Assembly: GCA_022009995.1 (NCBI GenBank)
Contig: CP091734.1
Coordinates: 682,001 to 746,000 of the forward strand
Reading direction: 5' to 3'
DNA: 64,000 nt
Source: Clostridiales bacterium
Lineage (GTDB): Bacteria; Bacillota; Clostridia; Christensenellales; CAG-917
The notes below the pieces were generated by a model. It ran no database searches. It saw nothing but the letters and a program-made list of their open reading frames with translations, and was not told the origin of the DNA. Numbering within the stretch: the stretch's first letter is position 1; every line of letters starts with the position of its first letter. The position numbers and the translations under genes were made by a program. Below are positions 1 to 9,426 of this stretch, in pieces.

Positions 1-2
1 AA

Positions 3-2557
3 TACTCTGAACAAGGCATATTTACGGGAATTTTCTCGCTTGTTCAAATCTTTATCGCAATGACTCCGGACGATGCTGTTTATTACACGAATCCGGGAAT
101 CGACGGTAAATTCAACGAGGATTTCTATTTCCATTGGGCAAACTTTGACAATGCGCCGATAAAGAATTGGTATGAGTTTACGCAAAATCTGCTTTATATA
201 CCTATGGCTCACCAGCTTATAGGTTTCTATACCGTTGCCGACAACAAGGACGGAATACTAAAGGTTTTGCGTTCTTACCAATATTACGCCGTATCTGCAA
301 TTTCAAATGTTGTGGCACAAAACAAATGGGACGAAAAAAAGCAGCGTGGCGGCTATATTTGGCATACAACGGGTAGCGGAAAGACTTTGACCTCTTTCAA
401 GGCGGCAGACCTGATTGCAAAGTCTCAAGACGCAGACAAGGTTATCTTTCTTGTTGACAGAAAAGAACTTGACGAGCAATCTTACAAACATTATCAAGAC
501 TTTGCCGATGACGAAAACGCTGTTCAAAAGACGGAAAGCACCGATATTTTGCGCGGCAAATTGCTCAGTAATTCCGGTTCCGACACGTTGATTGTTACGT
601 CTATACAAAAAATGAGCCGCATTTTTGAAGACGGTTCCCGTCGTATGGAACGCGACATAGAAAAAATCAACGATAAACGCATTGTTTTCATCGTTGACGA
701 ATGCCATAGAGATACGTTCGGAGATATGATGAACGATGTCAAAGCAACCTTCCCGAACGCCTTGTTCTTCGGTTTTTCCGGCACTCCCATTCAAGAAGAA
801 AACGCGAAAAAAGGTTGCACTTCCGCAGACGTGTTCGGCAATGAATTGCATAGATATACGATAGGCGACGGTATACGCGATAAAAACGTATTGGCGTTCG
901 ATCCGTACATGATTGAAACGTTCAAATCAAAGGACATACGTCGGCAGGTTGCGTTGGAAAAAGCGCACGCGAAAACACCCGAAGAAGCAATAGCAGATCC
1001 GACAAAAAGTAAAACCTATTTTTACTATTTGAACGATGTCCCGATGCTTTCTATTGAAAAGAACGTTCCCCCTTCTCAATATAAGACTGACGCACATATC
1101 AATGCAGTGGTAAATAACATTGTGGAAGAGTATGCGGACAGAAGTCACGGACGAAAGTTCCACTCCATTTTTGCAACGTCCAGCATACCGGAAGCTATTG
1201 AGTATTACAGACGGCTTAAAAAGGCAGCGCCGAGTTTAAATGTTACCGTGCTTGTTGATCCGTCCGACAACAACACTCCTACAAGTTACGAGAAGATGTT
1301 AGGGCTTGCCGAAGTAATACAAGATTACGATGATTCGTTCGATCAAAAATACACTATCACGACTTACGGAAAGATGAAAACGGACGTTTCTTTACGTTTA
1401 TCGCACGAAGGACCTTACAAAGGTATAGAAAAAACGCCCGACAAACAGATTGATATTTTGATTGTCGTCAATCAGATGCTGACGGGATTTGACTCTAAAT
1501 GGGTAAACGTTTTGTATCTTGACAAGATAATGCAACAAGAAACCATTATTCAGGCGTTTTCTCGAACGAACAGAATCTTTGGCGAGGACAAGCCCGTAGG
1601 AACGATTTACTATTATCGTTACCCTTACACGATGAAAGCAAACATCGAAGAGGCTGTAAAAATTTATGCCGGCGATAAAGCGTTTATGGTTTTTGTTGAT
1701 AAACTCGACAAAAACTTGAAAGTTTTCAACGATACATATCTTGAAATCAAGTATTTATACGACAATGAAGGCATAAAAGACTTTATGCACCTGCCTCAAG
1801 ATATGGCTGTAAGGGCAAATTTGCTTTGCTGTTTAATATCTTGAATAAGTACCTTGAAATGATAAAAGTTCAAGGATTCACTTGGAAAAAGGCTACAAAA
1901 GGCGAATTATCCGTAGATATTACGGAAGAAATTTATTATGTTCTTCTCCAAAGATACAAGGAGTTAATCGTTCCCGGACCGGGGCCCGGACCAGAACCGC
2001 CGGAAGAACCGCCTTACGATATAAGCTCTTATATCACCGAAATCGGAACAGGCAAAATAGACGCCGATTATATCAACAGCCGCTTTGAAAAGTATCTGAA
2101 ACTGAAAGGGCGTGACGGAGAATCACAAGAAATTGTTGATTCCGCACTTCAGGAAGTTTATAAATCTTTCGCAATGCTGTCCGAAGAAGAACAAAAATAT
2201 GCAAATATCTTCATTAAGGACGTGCAAATGGGCAACGTTGAACCCGAAGAAGGAAAAACAATGAAGGACTATATTGCGGAGTATATGCGCCGAGCGAAAG
2301 ACGACCAAATTTTCCGTTTTTCCGAGCAATTCGGCTTAGATGACAGCCTTCTTCGCGAAATGATGTCTTTGCATTTGAACGAAGAAAACATCAATGAATT
2401 CGGACGGTTCGACAAATTGAAAGCCTCTGCCGATATGGAAAAGGTCAAAGCATTTTTTGAATCTGCCACCGGTGAAAAACTTTCAATCTTTAAGGCTCGT
2501 TCCAAATTTGATAATTTGCTCCGTAGTTTCATTATCAGCAATGGTTTTGACCTATAA
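3..2557 (+). CDS. hsdR: Type I restriction enzyme R subunit HsdR (5' end cut by window; one frameshift)
   Basis: ATP-dependent translocase and nuclease subunit of a type I restriction-modification complex. The reading frame is open from base 3, so the N-terminal nuclease domain lies outside the window. Visible motor motifs are Walker A HTTGSGKT (about 362-390), a DECH box (about 696) and the motif VI-like QAFSRTNR (about 1550). The C-terminal part contains a proline-rich linker (GPGPGPEPPEEPP) followed by a helical domain ending NGFDL. One base is missing near 1810: MAV(K)GKFALLFN is restored by adding an A in GTAAGG, after which translation continues to 2557. A terminator follows directly, so the hsdS cassettes downstream are probably not co-transcribed. 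hsdM and an expressed hsdS would be expected upstream. Confidence 0.93.
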
Positions 2558-2626
2558 AATGAGCCAAACGACGTCAAACATAACAAAAACGTGCAATAAA
2601 TGCACTAATTTCATCAAAACAATTAA

Positions 2627-2657
2627 GGCCACAACGCAGTTTGTGGTCTTTTTGTTT
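2627..2657 (+). terminator. Terminator behind hsdR
   Basis: An 8 bp stem (GGCCACAA with TTGTGGTC, one G-U pair, 6 nt loop) is followed by TTTTTGTTTG. It separates hsdR from the hsdS cassettes. Confidence 0.65.
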
Positions 2658-2663
2658 GTGCAT

Positions 2664-3180
2664 TCTTGGGAACAGCGTAAGCTCGGTGATATTGGTAAAG
2701 CTCGCTCTGGAGTAGGCTTTCCTGATGCCGACCAAGGCGGAGTAACCGGTGTACCGTTCTTCAAAGTATCCGATATGAACTTAGACGGCAATGAGAATGA
2801 AATGATTGTTGCTAATAACTATGTTACAGCAGAACAGATTGCTGATCATAGGTGGTCGCCTATTACGGAATTGCCAGCAATTTTCTTTGCAAAGGTTGGA
2901 GCTGCTGTGATGCTAAATCGCAAGCGTTTATGCCGTTTTCCGTTCCTTTTGGACAACAACACAATGGCATATTCTCTCAGTCCAACGAAGTGGGACGCAG
3001 ACTTTGCAAAGGCTCTGTTTGGAACGGTTGATTTGACTTCCTTGGTTCAAGTCGGAGCGTTACCGTCCTACAATGCCGGAGATGTTGAATCAATGGAAAT
3101 ATATCTGCCGAGCCTTTGAGCAAGAGCAGATTGGAGCTTTCTTCAAGCAACTCGACAACCTTATCACCCTTCATCAGCGT
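2664..3180 (+). pseudogene. hsdS: Silent hsdS cassette 1 (one target-recognition domain plus conserved region)
   Basis: A half HsdS. It opens with the conserved SWEQRKLGDIG, continues through one target-recognition domain and closes with the conserved helical motif QIGAFFKQLDNLITLHQR. HsdS recognises the DNA sequence for a type I enzyme and normally has two such domains. There is no credible start: the ATG at 2559 has no ribosome binding site and a terminator lies between it and the cassette. Near 3117 an extra T (CCTTT) interrupts the frame between IYLPSL and EQEQIG; this could be sequencing error or real decay. The cassette most likely serves as donor sequence for an expressed hsdS elsewhere. 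Confidence 0.8.
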
Positions 3181-3240
3181 GAGTGTTTGCCAAAAACCTG
3201 TTCCTTGGCAAGTTGGTTTTATCAGCAAACAAATCGAAAA

Positions 3241-4335
3241 ATGACTTCTTTTTGGGAACAGCGTAAGCTTGGTGAAATAGGCTCGGTTTCAATGTGCCGC
3301 CGCATTTTCAAGGAACAGACATCAGAAACTGGAGATATACCTTTTTATAAAATTGGAACATTTGGCGCTGATCCTGATGCGTTTATTTCCAGAGAGCTTT
3401 TTGAAGAATACAAATCAAAATATCCTTATCCCCAAAAGGGAGATATTTTGATTTCAGCGTCGGGCAGTATCGGCAGAACCGTTGAATTTGCCGGGAATAA
3501 TGAGTATTTTCAGGATTCAAATATAGTGTGGCTTAACCACGATGAAAGGCTCTCAAATCCATTTTTGAAGTGTTTTTACTCAGTAGTAAAGTGGGCTGGT
3601 ATTGAGGGTAGCACCATAAAAAGGCTTTATAACGATAACATACTAAACACTGTTATTTGTATGCCATCTGTTCCTGAGCAAAAGCGCATAGGGCTATTCT
3701 TTGAAAACCTCGACAACCTTATCACCCTTCATCAGTGTAAGGATTTTTCATTAAAAAGCGTTTTTGAAGAGTCAAAAAACTTTATTTCCGCACTTAGAAA
3801 AAATACTTCTTGGGAACAGCGTAAGTTGGGAGATACTGTTCAAATAACTATGGGGCAATCGCCTGATGGTAGTACCTATTCGGATGTTCCAAGCGATTAC
3901 ATTCTTGTACAAGGTAATGCAGATTTGCAAAACGGTTGGGTATCCCCAAGATTATGGACTTCGCAAATGACAAAGAAAGCAGATGCAGGCGACTTAATAA
4001 TGAGTGTACGAGCGCCCGCTGGAGCGATGGGAAAAACCGCTTATAATGCAGTAATTGGGCGTGGTGTTGCGGCTATTAAAGGCAATGAGTTCATTTATCA
4101 GCTACTCGTTAAAATGGATAGTGACGGATATTGGAAAGCGTTGTCCTGTGGCTCAACCTTTGAGTCACTGAACTCTGACAATATTAAAAAAAATGCTGAT
4201 GATGCTTATGTTCCAAATGCTGCCGAGCAAAAGAAAATCGGACAATACTTTGCCAATCTTGATAACCTTATCACCCTTCATCAGCGTATAAAAATAAATA
4301 TTACAGGAGACTATCATGACAAAAAAGACAAATAA
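3241..4335 (+). CDS. hsdS: HsdS-like specificity protein with two target-recognition domains (cassettes 2 and 3), probably not expressed
   Basis: From the ATG at 3241 the frame encodes about 364 aa. It holds two half-units that begin FWEQRKLGEIG (about 3250) and SWEQRKLGDTV (about 3810). Each ends in LDNLITLHQ (about 3705-3735 and 4255-4285). The length and two-domain layout match a near-complete HsdS, but there is no Shine-Dalgarno sequence before 3241 and the frame is also open upstream into the tail of cassette 1. The gene overlaps the recombinase start (4316) by 20 bases. With cassette 1 it forms three same-strand recognition domains separated by near-identical repeats, the layout of phase-variable type I systems. 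Whether it is ever translated in place is uncertain. Confidence 0.8.
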   Translation: MTSFWEQRKLGEIGSVSMCRRIFKEQTSETGDIPFYKIGTFGADPDAFISRELFEEYKSKYPYPQKGDILISASGSIGRTVEFAGNNEYFQDSNIVWLNHDERLSNPFLKCFYSVVKWAGIEGSTIKRLYNDNILNTVICMPSVPEQKRIGLFFENLDNLITLHQCKDFSLKSVFEESKNFISALRKNTSWEQRKLGDTVQITMGQSPDGSTYSDVPSDYILVQGNADLQNGWVSPRLWTSQMTKKADAGDLIMSVRAPAGAMGKTAYNAVIGRGVAAIKGNEFIYQLLVKMDSDGYWKALSCGSTFESLNSDNIKKNADDAYVPNAAEQKKIGQYFANLDNLITLHQRIKINITGDYHDKKDK

Positions 4336-5251
4336 TACTACTTCTCAAAATGAATTGTTTTGGGTTTATTTTGAACGCTGGATCACAGTGTATAAGGACG
4401 GAGCAATCCGCAAAGTGACAATGGACAAGTATCTTTTGGCACTAAATTGGCTTAAAAAATTGATTCCCGATTTGCTTTTAGGCGGAATGGATCGCATCGC
4501 ATATCAGCGTTTGTTGAATGAATATGCCAAAACACACGAACGTCAGACCACTATGGATTTTCATCATCAATTAAAAGGGGCTATTCTCGATGCTGTTGAT
4601 GAAGGATTGATTCCGCGAGATCCTACCCGTAAAGCAATCATCAAAGGGAAAACTCCACGGGAGAAAAAGCCGAAGTATCTCAGTCAATTTGAACTGCATT
4701 CTTTGTTACAAAGCCTTGACTTAGGTGCCGAACCCAATTGGGATTGGCTTATTATGCTTGTGGCAAAAACAGGAATGAGATTTTCTGAAGCATTGGCTAT
4801 TACTCCGAGAGATTTTGATTTTTCTCATCAAACGCTTTCTATCAGCAAAACTTGGGATTACAAGGGAAAAGGAGGTTTTTTGCCGACGAAAAACAAGTCC
4901 TCTGTGAGAAAAATCCAAATAGATTGGCAAACAGTGGTTCAATTCTCGGAACTTATCAAGTCAAAGACGGAAGATGAACCGTTGTTTATTTCTTGCAAGG
5001 TTTATAATTCAACCGTCAACGACGTATTAAAACGTCGCTGTAAGCAAGCAAATATTCCGACCATTTCTATTCACGGCTTACGACATACTCATGCATCGCT
5101 GCTCCTTTTTGCCGGGGTGACGATTGCAAGTGTGGCAAGAAGATTAGGTCATTCAAGCATGACTACAACTCAAAAAACTTATTTACATATCATTCACGAG
5201 TTGGAAAATAAGGATATTGATTTAGTTATGCGAGCAATTTCAAGCTTATAA
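4316..5251 (+). CDS. Tyrosine recombinase, likely hsdS-shuffling
   Basis: A 311 aa phage-integrase-family recombinase. Residues about 15-95 look like the SAM-like DNA-binding core. The catalytic part shows Arg155 (TGMRFSEAL), Lys193/194, His253 and Arg256 in HGLRH, His279 in RLGHSS and Tyr289 in KTYLHI, so the active site is complete. The start ATG has GGAG ten bases upstream. Because it overlaps the last hsdS cassette and is followed by an inverted copy of the hsdS repeat, it resembles the recombinases that invert hsdS segments in phase-variable type I systems. It could instead be a general island integrase, but it lies far from the tRNA border. Confidence 0.9.
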   Translation: MTKKTNNTTSQNELFWVYFERWITVYKDGAIRKVTMDKYLLALNWLKKLIPDLLLGGMDRIAYQRLLNEYAKTHERQTTMDFHHQLKGAILDAVDEGLIPRDPTRKAIIKGKTPREKKPKYLSQFELHSLLQSLDLGAEPNWDWLIMLVAKTGMRFSEALAITPRDFDFSHQTLSISKTWDYKGKGGFLPTKNKSSVRKIQIDWQTVVQFSELIKSKTEDEPLFISCKVYNSTVNDVLKRRCKQANIPTISIHGLRHTHASLLLFAGVTIASVARRLGHSSMTTTQKTYLHIIHELENKDIDLVMRAISSL

Positions 5252-5294
5252 AAAAACGAACTGATGAAGGGTGTATGGTACACCTTATGGTGGG

Positions 5295-5324
5295 CGGTCG
5301 TAGGTAAAACTACGACCGTTTTTT
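5295..5324. terminator. Strong bidirectional terminator between recombinase and SLOG gene
   Basis: A perfect 9 bp stem (CGGTCGTAG with CTACGACCG) and 6 nt loop, with TTTTTT after it on the plus strand. It lies between convergent genes. Confidence 0.85.
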
Positions 5325-5784
5325 AATACAACTCATATTCTCCCGAATATAGATTCGTATACGGCTTATTATGTTTATCGGCATAAAGTAAGGCATTGTA
5401 TGCTCCACCGTAGTGAGTGTTGACGTAAGCGAAAACATAATCAGCCTGCTTAATCATCCATTCGTTACGCTTTGATATTGCAAATTTCAGCGGCGTTTGC
5501 TCTAATTCGGGATAAAGTATTTCGTCGTATTCTTTTTCGATGTAATCTTTTCGCTCGTCGAGCCATTTGTTCAAATACGGGGTAACGAATATAATTCTGG
5601 CGTTGGGATGACTTATTTTATACTGTTTCGCACAATTTTTAGCGAGAGCGTCAAAATTGCCATATCCGCCAAGATAAAAATCAACGTCGTCCCCTTTTGT
5701 GATTTTTTCTATCTGTTCTAATAGTCTTTTCTGGTCAATGTCGCTGTATATGGTCGAAGAATGACCGAAAAACGTAATTACCAC
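5323..5784 (-). CDS. SLOG-superfamily-like protein (DprA/YspA-type Rossmann fold), function unknown
   Basis: A 153 aa protein starting at GTG behind GGAGGGG. It has an N-terminal beta strand and glycine turn (FFGHSS), a central FYLGGYGNFD that resembles the nucleotide-binding loop of SLOG proteins, and a C-terminal RNEWMIKQADYVFAYV...YGGAYNA segment, a pattern shared with small YspA/DUF1273-like proteins. Such folds bind nucleotides or nucleotide-derived ligands; several are linked to phage defence, but nothing here shows a specific role. It has its own consensus promoter and faces away from the XRE gene. Family assignment is from pattern memory. Confidence 0.65.
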   Translation of the reverse strand: MVITFFGHSSTIYSDIDQKRLLEQIEKITKGDDVDFYLGGYGNFDALAKNCAKQYKISHPNARIIFVTPYLNKWLDERKDYIEKEYDEILYPELEQTPLKFAISKRNEWMIKQADYVFAYVNTHYGGAYNALLYADKHNKPYTNLYSGEYELY

Positions 5785-5822
5785 GATAACCCCTCCGCAA
5801 ACTATGGAAGTATACTTACTTA

Positions 5823-5851
5823 ATTATAGCACAATCCCCGACTAAAAGCAA
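5823..5851 (-). promoter_or_regulatory. Promoter of the SLOG gene
   Basis: On the minus strand TTGCTT (5846-5851) and TATAAT (5823-5828) are separated by exactly 17 bp, and the GTG start lies about 40 bases downstream. Confidence 0.75.
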
Positions 5852-5946
5852 TGGTAGGGAAGTATCCATTCTTATTAAAAATTTCGAAATGGATATAATA
5901 TTTATGAAAGTATTCTTCCGCATGTATTCTTCCGGAGGTGGTAAAA

Positions 5947-6192
5947 GTGACAGTTAATGACGCTGTGGCAAAAAGAGTGGCAAGCCTGCTCGCTGAAAAG
6001 AATATGACACAGTATCGTCTGGAACAAAACTCCGGCATACAACACGGTCATATGCAGTGGATAATGAGCGGAAAAAGCAAAACGGTTACTTTGTCAACCG
6101 TAATGATGCTTGCAAATGGTTTTGGAATGACCGTTATCGAGTTCTTAAACGACGATATATTCCTGTATGAAAACCTTGAAGTAGAACAATAA
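5947..6192 (+). CDS. XRE-family helix-turn-helix regulator
   Basis: About 81 aa from the GTG at 5947. I chose this over the GTG at 5938 because the latter overlaps the GGAGG (5934-5938), which is correctly spaced 8 bases before 5947. Residues about 8-65 form a Cro/C1-type HTH (VASLLAEKNMTQYRLEQNSG...LSTVMMLANGFGMTVIEFL). TATAAT at 5894-5899 may be its -10 box. Small regulators of this type commonly control transfer or maintenance genes of mobile elements. It lies between the SLOG gene and the end of the large minus-strand operon. Confidence 0.85.
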   Translation: MTVNDAVAKRVASLLAEKNMTQYRLEQNSGIQHGHMQWIMSGKSKTVTLSTVMMLANGFGMTVIEFLNDDIFLYENLEVEQ

Positions 6193-6225
6193 AATCGAGT
6201 TGGTTAGTATCACTACCCAACTGCA

Positions 6226-6256
6226 CAAAAAAAACCGAGAGCGTTTGCTCCCGGCT
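6226..6256 (-). terminator. Terminator of the minus-strand island operon
   Basis: On the minus strand a CCGGGAG / CTCTCGG stem is followed by a run of eight T, just past the last operon gene. Confidence 0.75.
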
Positions 6257-6278
6257 TTTCGTTTGCTTTTTGGTATTT

Positions 6279-6593
6279 TTAGTTGTTGGGAATATAGATT
6301 TTCTCGCCGACTTTTACGGCTTTATAGGTCGTGCCGCCTATTGTCTTTTCGAGATATTCAGGCTTACCGTCCGCATGAGCGCGCAAGATAAATTTATCGG
6401 GTTCTTCTTCGGTCAACTTGTCGATATTTATATCAATAAACTGTTCGTCGCTCGATACTTCGAGTATTTTTAATCCGCGCTTGATTAGATCGGCGGAAAA
6501 CTGCCATATCTTTTCAAACATTCCGTATGTATCCATAATGATGCAAAAGTCGTGATTCGGTTCGTAAGCAGTAATTCTGAAATAATTTGTCAT
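6279..6593 (-). CDS. Hypothetical protein, last gene of the island operon
   Basis: A 104 aa protein, not recognised. It starts at ATG with GGAG eight to ten bases upstream. The composition is ordinary and acidic, with no membrane segment. It follows the PcfJ-like gene after about 20 bases and is the last gene before the operon terminator. Confidence 0.7.
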   Translation of the reverse strand: MTNYFRITAYEPNHDFCIIMDTYGMFEKIWQFSADLIKRGLKILEVSSDEQFIDINIDKLTEEEPDKFILRAHADGKPEYLEKTIGGTTYKAVKVGEKIYIPNN

Positions 6594-6612
6594 TGTATAA
6601 TCTCCTTTGCGG

Positions 6613-7928
6613 TTACGCCGCTATTTGTTTTAGTTTTCTGTTTGCGTAAGGCAGCCACTTCTTGTTTACGAACTCCATAACGCAGTCGTCGGGTTTAGAA
6701 TCGTGGTCGCCGTAACATTGAAGCACCTTTTTGTTTTTCAAAGAGAGTTCGACCGTTACAAGCGGTTTTTCGGGTTCGTCTTTCGTTCGGATAAAGAATA
6801 TAAGCGATTCTTCGCGAGCAAACTTCTGGTCGTAACCCATACGCCCCACGCAATGATGAAGCAACTCGCCTTCGCGCGTTAAATCGGATGGCTTTTGTGC
6901 GATAATCGCTATATAGACCGACTTCTTATCGTATTCAAGCCCCAAATACTTGCTTGCTACGGCGGCGAATTTGTCATAAAACTCTTTGCGGTTCTGCTCG
7001 TCTTTCAATGCTTTTGCGGAGCGATATTCGTCAATTCGTATATCGTGCCAACGTTTGAAATCGTGGGGATAGCGGTTTTTATCTTCCGTCATATCAATTC
7101 CCAAATACTCACAAGCATTAAGATAATCTCGGTAGCTGTAGAAATTTGTGTTTTGCTTTCGATATAGTCCAAAAACTTGCCGACTTCGGTTTTTACAAGT
7201 GCTTTTACGTTATCGATTCGATCAGCGTGATCAAATTTTATTTTGCGTTTGGCGAAATTATTTATTTCGTATATAGGCTTATTGGTCTTATACGCTTTTA
7301 TGATAGAAGAAACGTAGTAGTCGGATAAGACAATATCTTGTCTGTTTTTCGCAATCCATTTGCAGAACTTTTTGTCCTTACCGCATAGCTGTAAAATTTG
7401 CGTTGACATAGCGATATTATGCAATCCGAGTTTAGTCAGATATTCGATTTGCGGATACTGTTCGTAAAGCCGTAAATATTTGAAAACGTGTATGCCCGTA
7501 TATCTGTCAACTGCGCTGTATTTGTATTCGGGAAAATGCTGCAAGATATAATCACGGTTGACTATCGGGGCGTAGGGATCAAACGAATCGTCAGATGCCC
7601 AGCCCCAGTCGTTGCTTTCATACCAGTCGGGATATTTGGAAAGCCCTTGTTCGTGCCAACCGACAGAATATCCGGCGATAAAAGTAAACTTAATATCTTT
7701 GCCGAAACATCTGTCGGAATGAACGCCGTGAACGACAACGGGCTTACAATACCATTGTTTTTTATACTCTCGGACCGCAACCGTAACTTTGACGAGTTCG
7801 CCGTCGTTTTTCGTAAAGTAAGCATAAAAGCGAGTTCTTCCGAACGGCGCGGATTTCAATTTATCGTCGTAAAGTTTAATCTTTTTCTGTATGTATTTCG
7901 GAACAGGCTTTATCTTTTCGATTTTCAT
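6613..7928 (-). CDS. PcfJ-like protein (one frameshift)
   Basis: A reconstructed protein of about 438 aa. The N-terminal part (7928 to about 7158) has the tryptophan- and tyrosine-rich region seen in PcfJ-like proteins. The C-terminal part carries the family signature ELLHHCVGRMGYDQKF...FIR and ends KKWLPYANRKLKQIAA. One base is missing near 7158: after IESKT the frame continues as NFYSYRDYLNACEYLGIDM. The ATG at 7928 overlaps the stop of the upstream gene, indicating translational coupling. PcfJ was named on the conjugative plasmid pCF10; its biochemical role is not established. Confidence 0.8.
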
Positions 7929-8938
7929 TTTATCTCACCTCAACTTTGTTTCCGAACAGGGCGAAAATTTCTTTCGGTATTGTTTGATTTACAGGCGGTT
8001 CGGGTTCGTCAATGCCTTGTGGTTCGTATATATCACCGTCAAATTCACGCATTTCTTCTTCGGATAATATTTCGCCCGTATCTTCATCTATAAGCCGATT
8101 AACTACAGGTTTTATACGCTCAATGAATTGTTTCGCCGTCGTTTTCGATGATATATAAGTCGTGATTTTTGACTATCTTTGCGAAGTAGTTTTCAGCGGC
8201 GTGATACGGGAAACCTATCATCGGAACACGTTTTTTCAAACCAACGTCACGGCTTGTAATAGTGAGTTCCATTTCGTTCCCGAGCATTACGGCGTTATCG
8301 CCTAAAACTTCATAGAAATCGCCTAAGCGATAGGCAACGATTGCGGTCTTGTATTCCACCTGATACGAGATATATTTTTGATACATATCATTGCCTTTGT
8401 TTTCTTCAACGACAGGCTTTGTCGGCGTTTTTACGGACGTTGTTTCTTCTTTGGTATCGACCGCCATTTCTGCACTTTCTGCACTTAAACCGTCGTTTGT
8501 GGGTGCTTTAACATCGTTTTCATCGAATTTATCGAACAGCGAGAATTGCAGGCTTTGTTGCTTTTGAGGTTGCGGTTTAACCGTTGCAGGCTTTGAATTT
8601 ACCGTCTTTTTCGGAGCAGGCTTATATTCCGCGCCGTCAATCGTATAAAGCGTTCCTTCGATCGACTCTTCTTCAAAAAAGTGGATAGCCCAACCGTAAA
8701 CGGAAGCGTCGTCAATGCAGGCGGAATTAGCACCTTTTTCGGCAAGTTTTCTCGCTTCTTCGCAAGCATATTTCATAAAGCCAGAAAGCGTTTTTTTGTT
8801 TAATAAAGGGTGTCCGTCTTTTTCAAACGGAGTGCCGTTATTTATCTTGTCGGCAAGGGATTCGCTCGCATTGTTTTGTAAATAGGTAAGTATGAGTTCT
8901 TCCTGCTTATTTTGTGGTGTAAGATTTAACTTAATCAT
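7929..8938 (-). CDS. PcfK-like protein fused to a MutS mismatch-recognition domain (one frameshift)
   Basis: Residues 1-110 match the PcfK-like pattern (N-terminal LTPQNKQEELILTYLQNNAS, then a helical region). A lysine-, proline- and glutamine-rich linker follows at about 110-180. Residues 185-268 closely resemble MutS domain I: YRLGDFYEVLGDNA, LTSRD-like ITSRDVGL, PMIGFPYHAAENYFAKIV. Phe208 and Glu210 correspond to the Phe-X-Glu pair with which MutS probes mismatches. An extra A near 8125 creates a false stop; skipping it continues QFIERIKPVVNRLIDEDTG to the stop at 7929, where the PcfJ-like ATG overlaps. The role is unknown; binding of heteroduplex or transfer DNA is a guess. Confidence 0.75.
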
Positions 8939-9143
8939 CGTGTTTACACTCCTTTTCGAGTATTTTCAAAATGTCTTTTTCTTCGTATCCGACCGAGCAA
9001 AGCCAGATAATCGTTGCAAGCGTTTCAAGGCTCGCTCCTTGTCGGTTTTTCTCAAATAATTTTTCGTATTGTGTGCAATCGCCGCTTGTAAACCATTGAT
9101 ATTTGTTGCAAAGGCGATATAGGGTTTCTGTTGGAATTTTCAT
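8931..9143 (-). CDS. Small hypothetical protein
   Basis: A 70 aa protein (MKIPTETLYRLCNKYQWFTSG...). It overlaps the start of the PcfK-like gene by 8 bases and starts behind AAGGAGC. Small helical proteins of this kind often precede PcfK-like genes in Clostridia elements. No function can be assigned. Confidence 0.7.
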   Translation of the reverse strand: MKIPTETLYRLCNKYQWFTSGDCTQYEKLFEKNRQGASLETLATIIWLCSVGYEEKDILKILEKECKHDD

Positions 9144-9184
9144 TTTTTATGCTCCTTTGATTTTTTAATAAAAGAGAGATTGCC

Positions 9185-9426
9185 TTAAAACGGACAACCT
9201 CTCCAAAGTTTTTTATATTCGAGATATGTTTTTACCGGGATTACAACCCATACGGCATTGGTTATAGGTTTTCGGGTTTTTTTGTCCGGCGGTGAATGAG
9301 TTTCATACCACCTTACTTCCCAGAAAGCCAAATCACGAGAATTTGTTACAAGATAGATTTTCAGTTTTCGTTTGCCTTTTTGTTGATAACAAACTTTATA
9401 GCCGTATTCGTTTCGTCATAAGCCAT
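9185..9426 (-). CDS. Small hypothetical protein broken by one base
   Basis: Too broken to form one long frame, but clearly coding. The ATG at 9426 overlaps the stop of the upstream gene, then MAYDET, then after one missing base near 9408 YGYKVCYQQKGKRKLKIYL...WEVRWYETHS...YLEYKKLWRGCPF ends at 9185. About 79 aa, basic and aromatic. Not recognised. Confidence 0.6.

Larger units (their letters stand above)
3165..5273. repeat. Shared 13 bp repeat: three direct copies in hsdS cassettes and one inverted copy behind the recombinase
   Basis: CACCCTTCATCAG occurs at 3165-3177, 3723-3735 and 4272-4284, each at the LITLHQ codons that end a cassette. The exact reverse complement CTGATGAAGGGTG lies at 5261-5273, ten bases after the recombinase stop. 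The inverted pair 4272/5273 encloses the recombinase gene. A small hairpin (GGTGTA-TGG-TACACC) follows the inverted copy. This looks like a recombination site, although the crossover position cannot be read from the sequence. Confidence 0.7.

Noticed and set aside
2559..2561. ATG after the hsdR stop as the start of an hsdS gene
   Set aside because: It has no Shine-Dalgarno sequence, and the hairpin terminator at 2627-2657 lies inside the supposed coding region.
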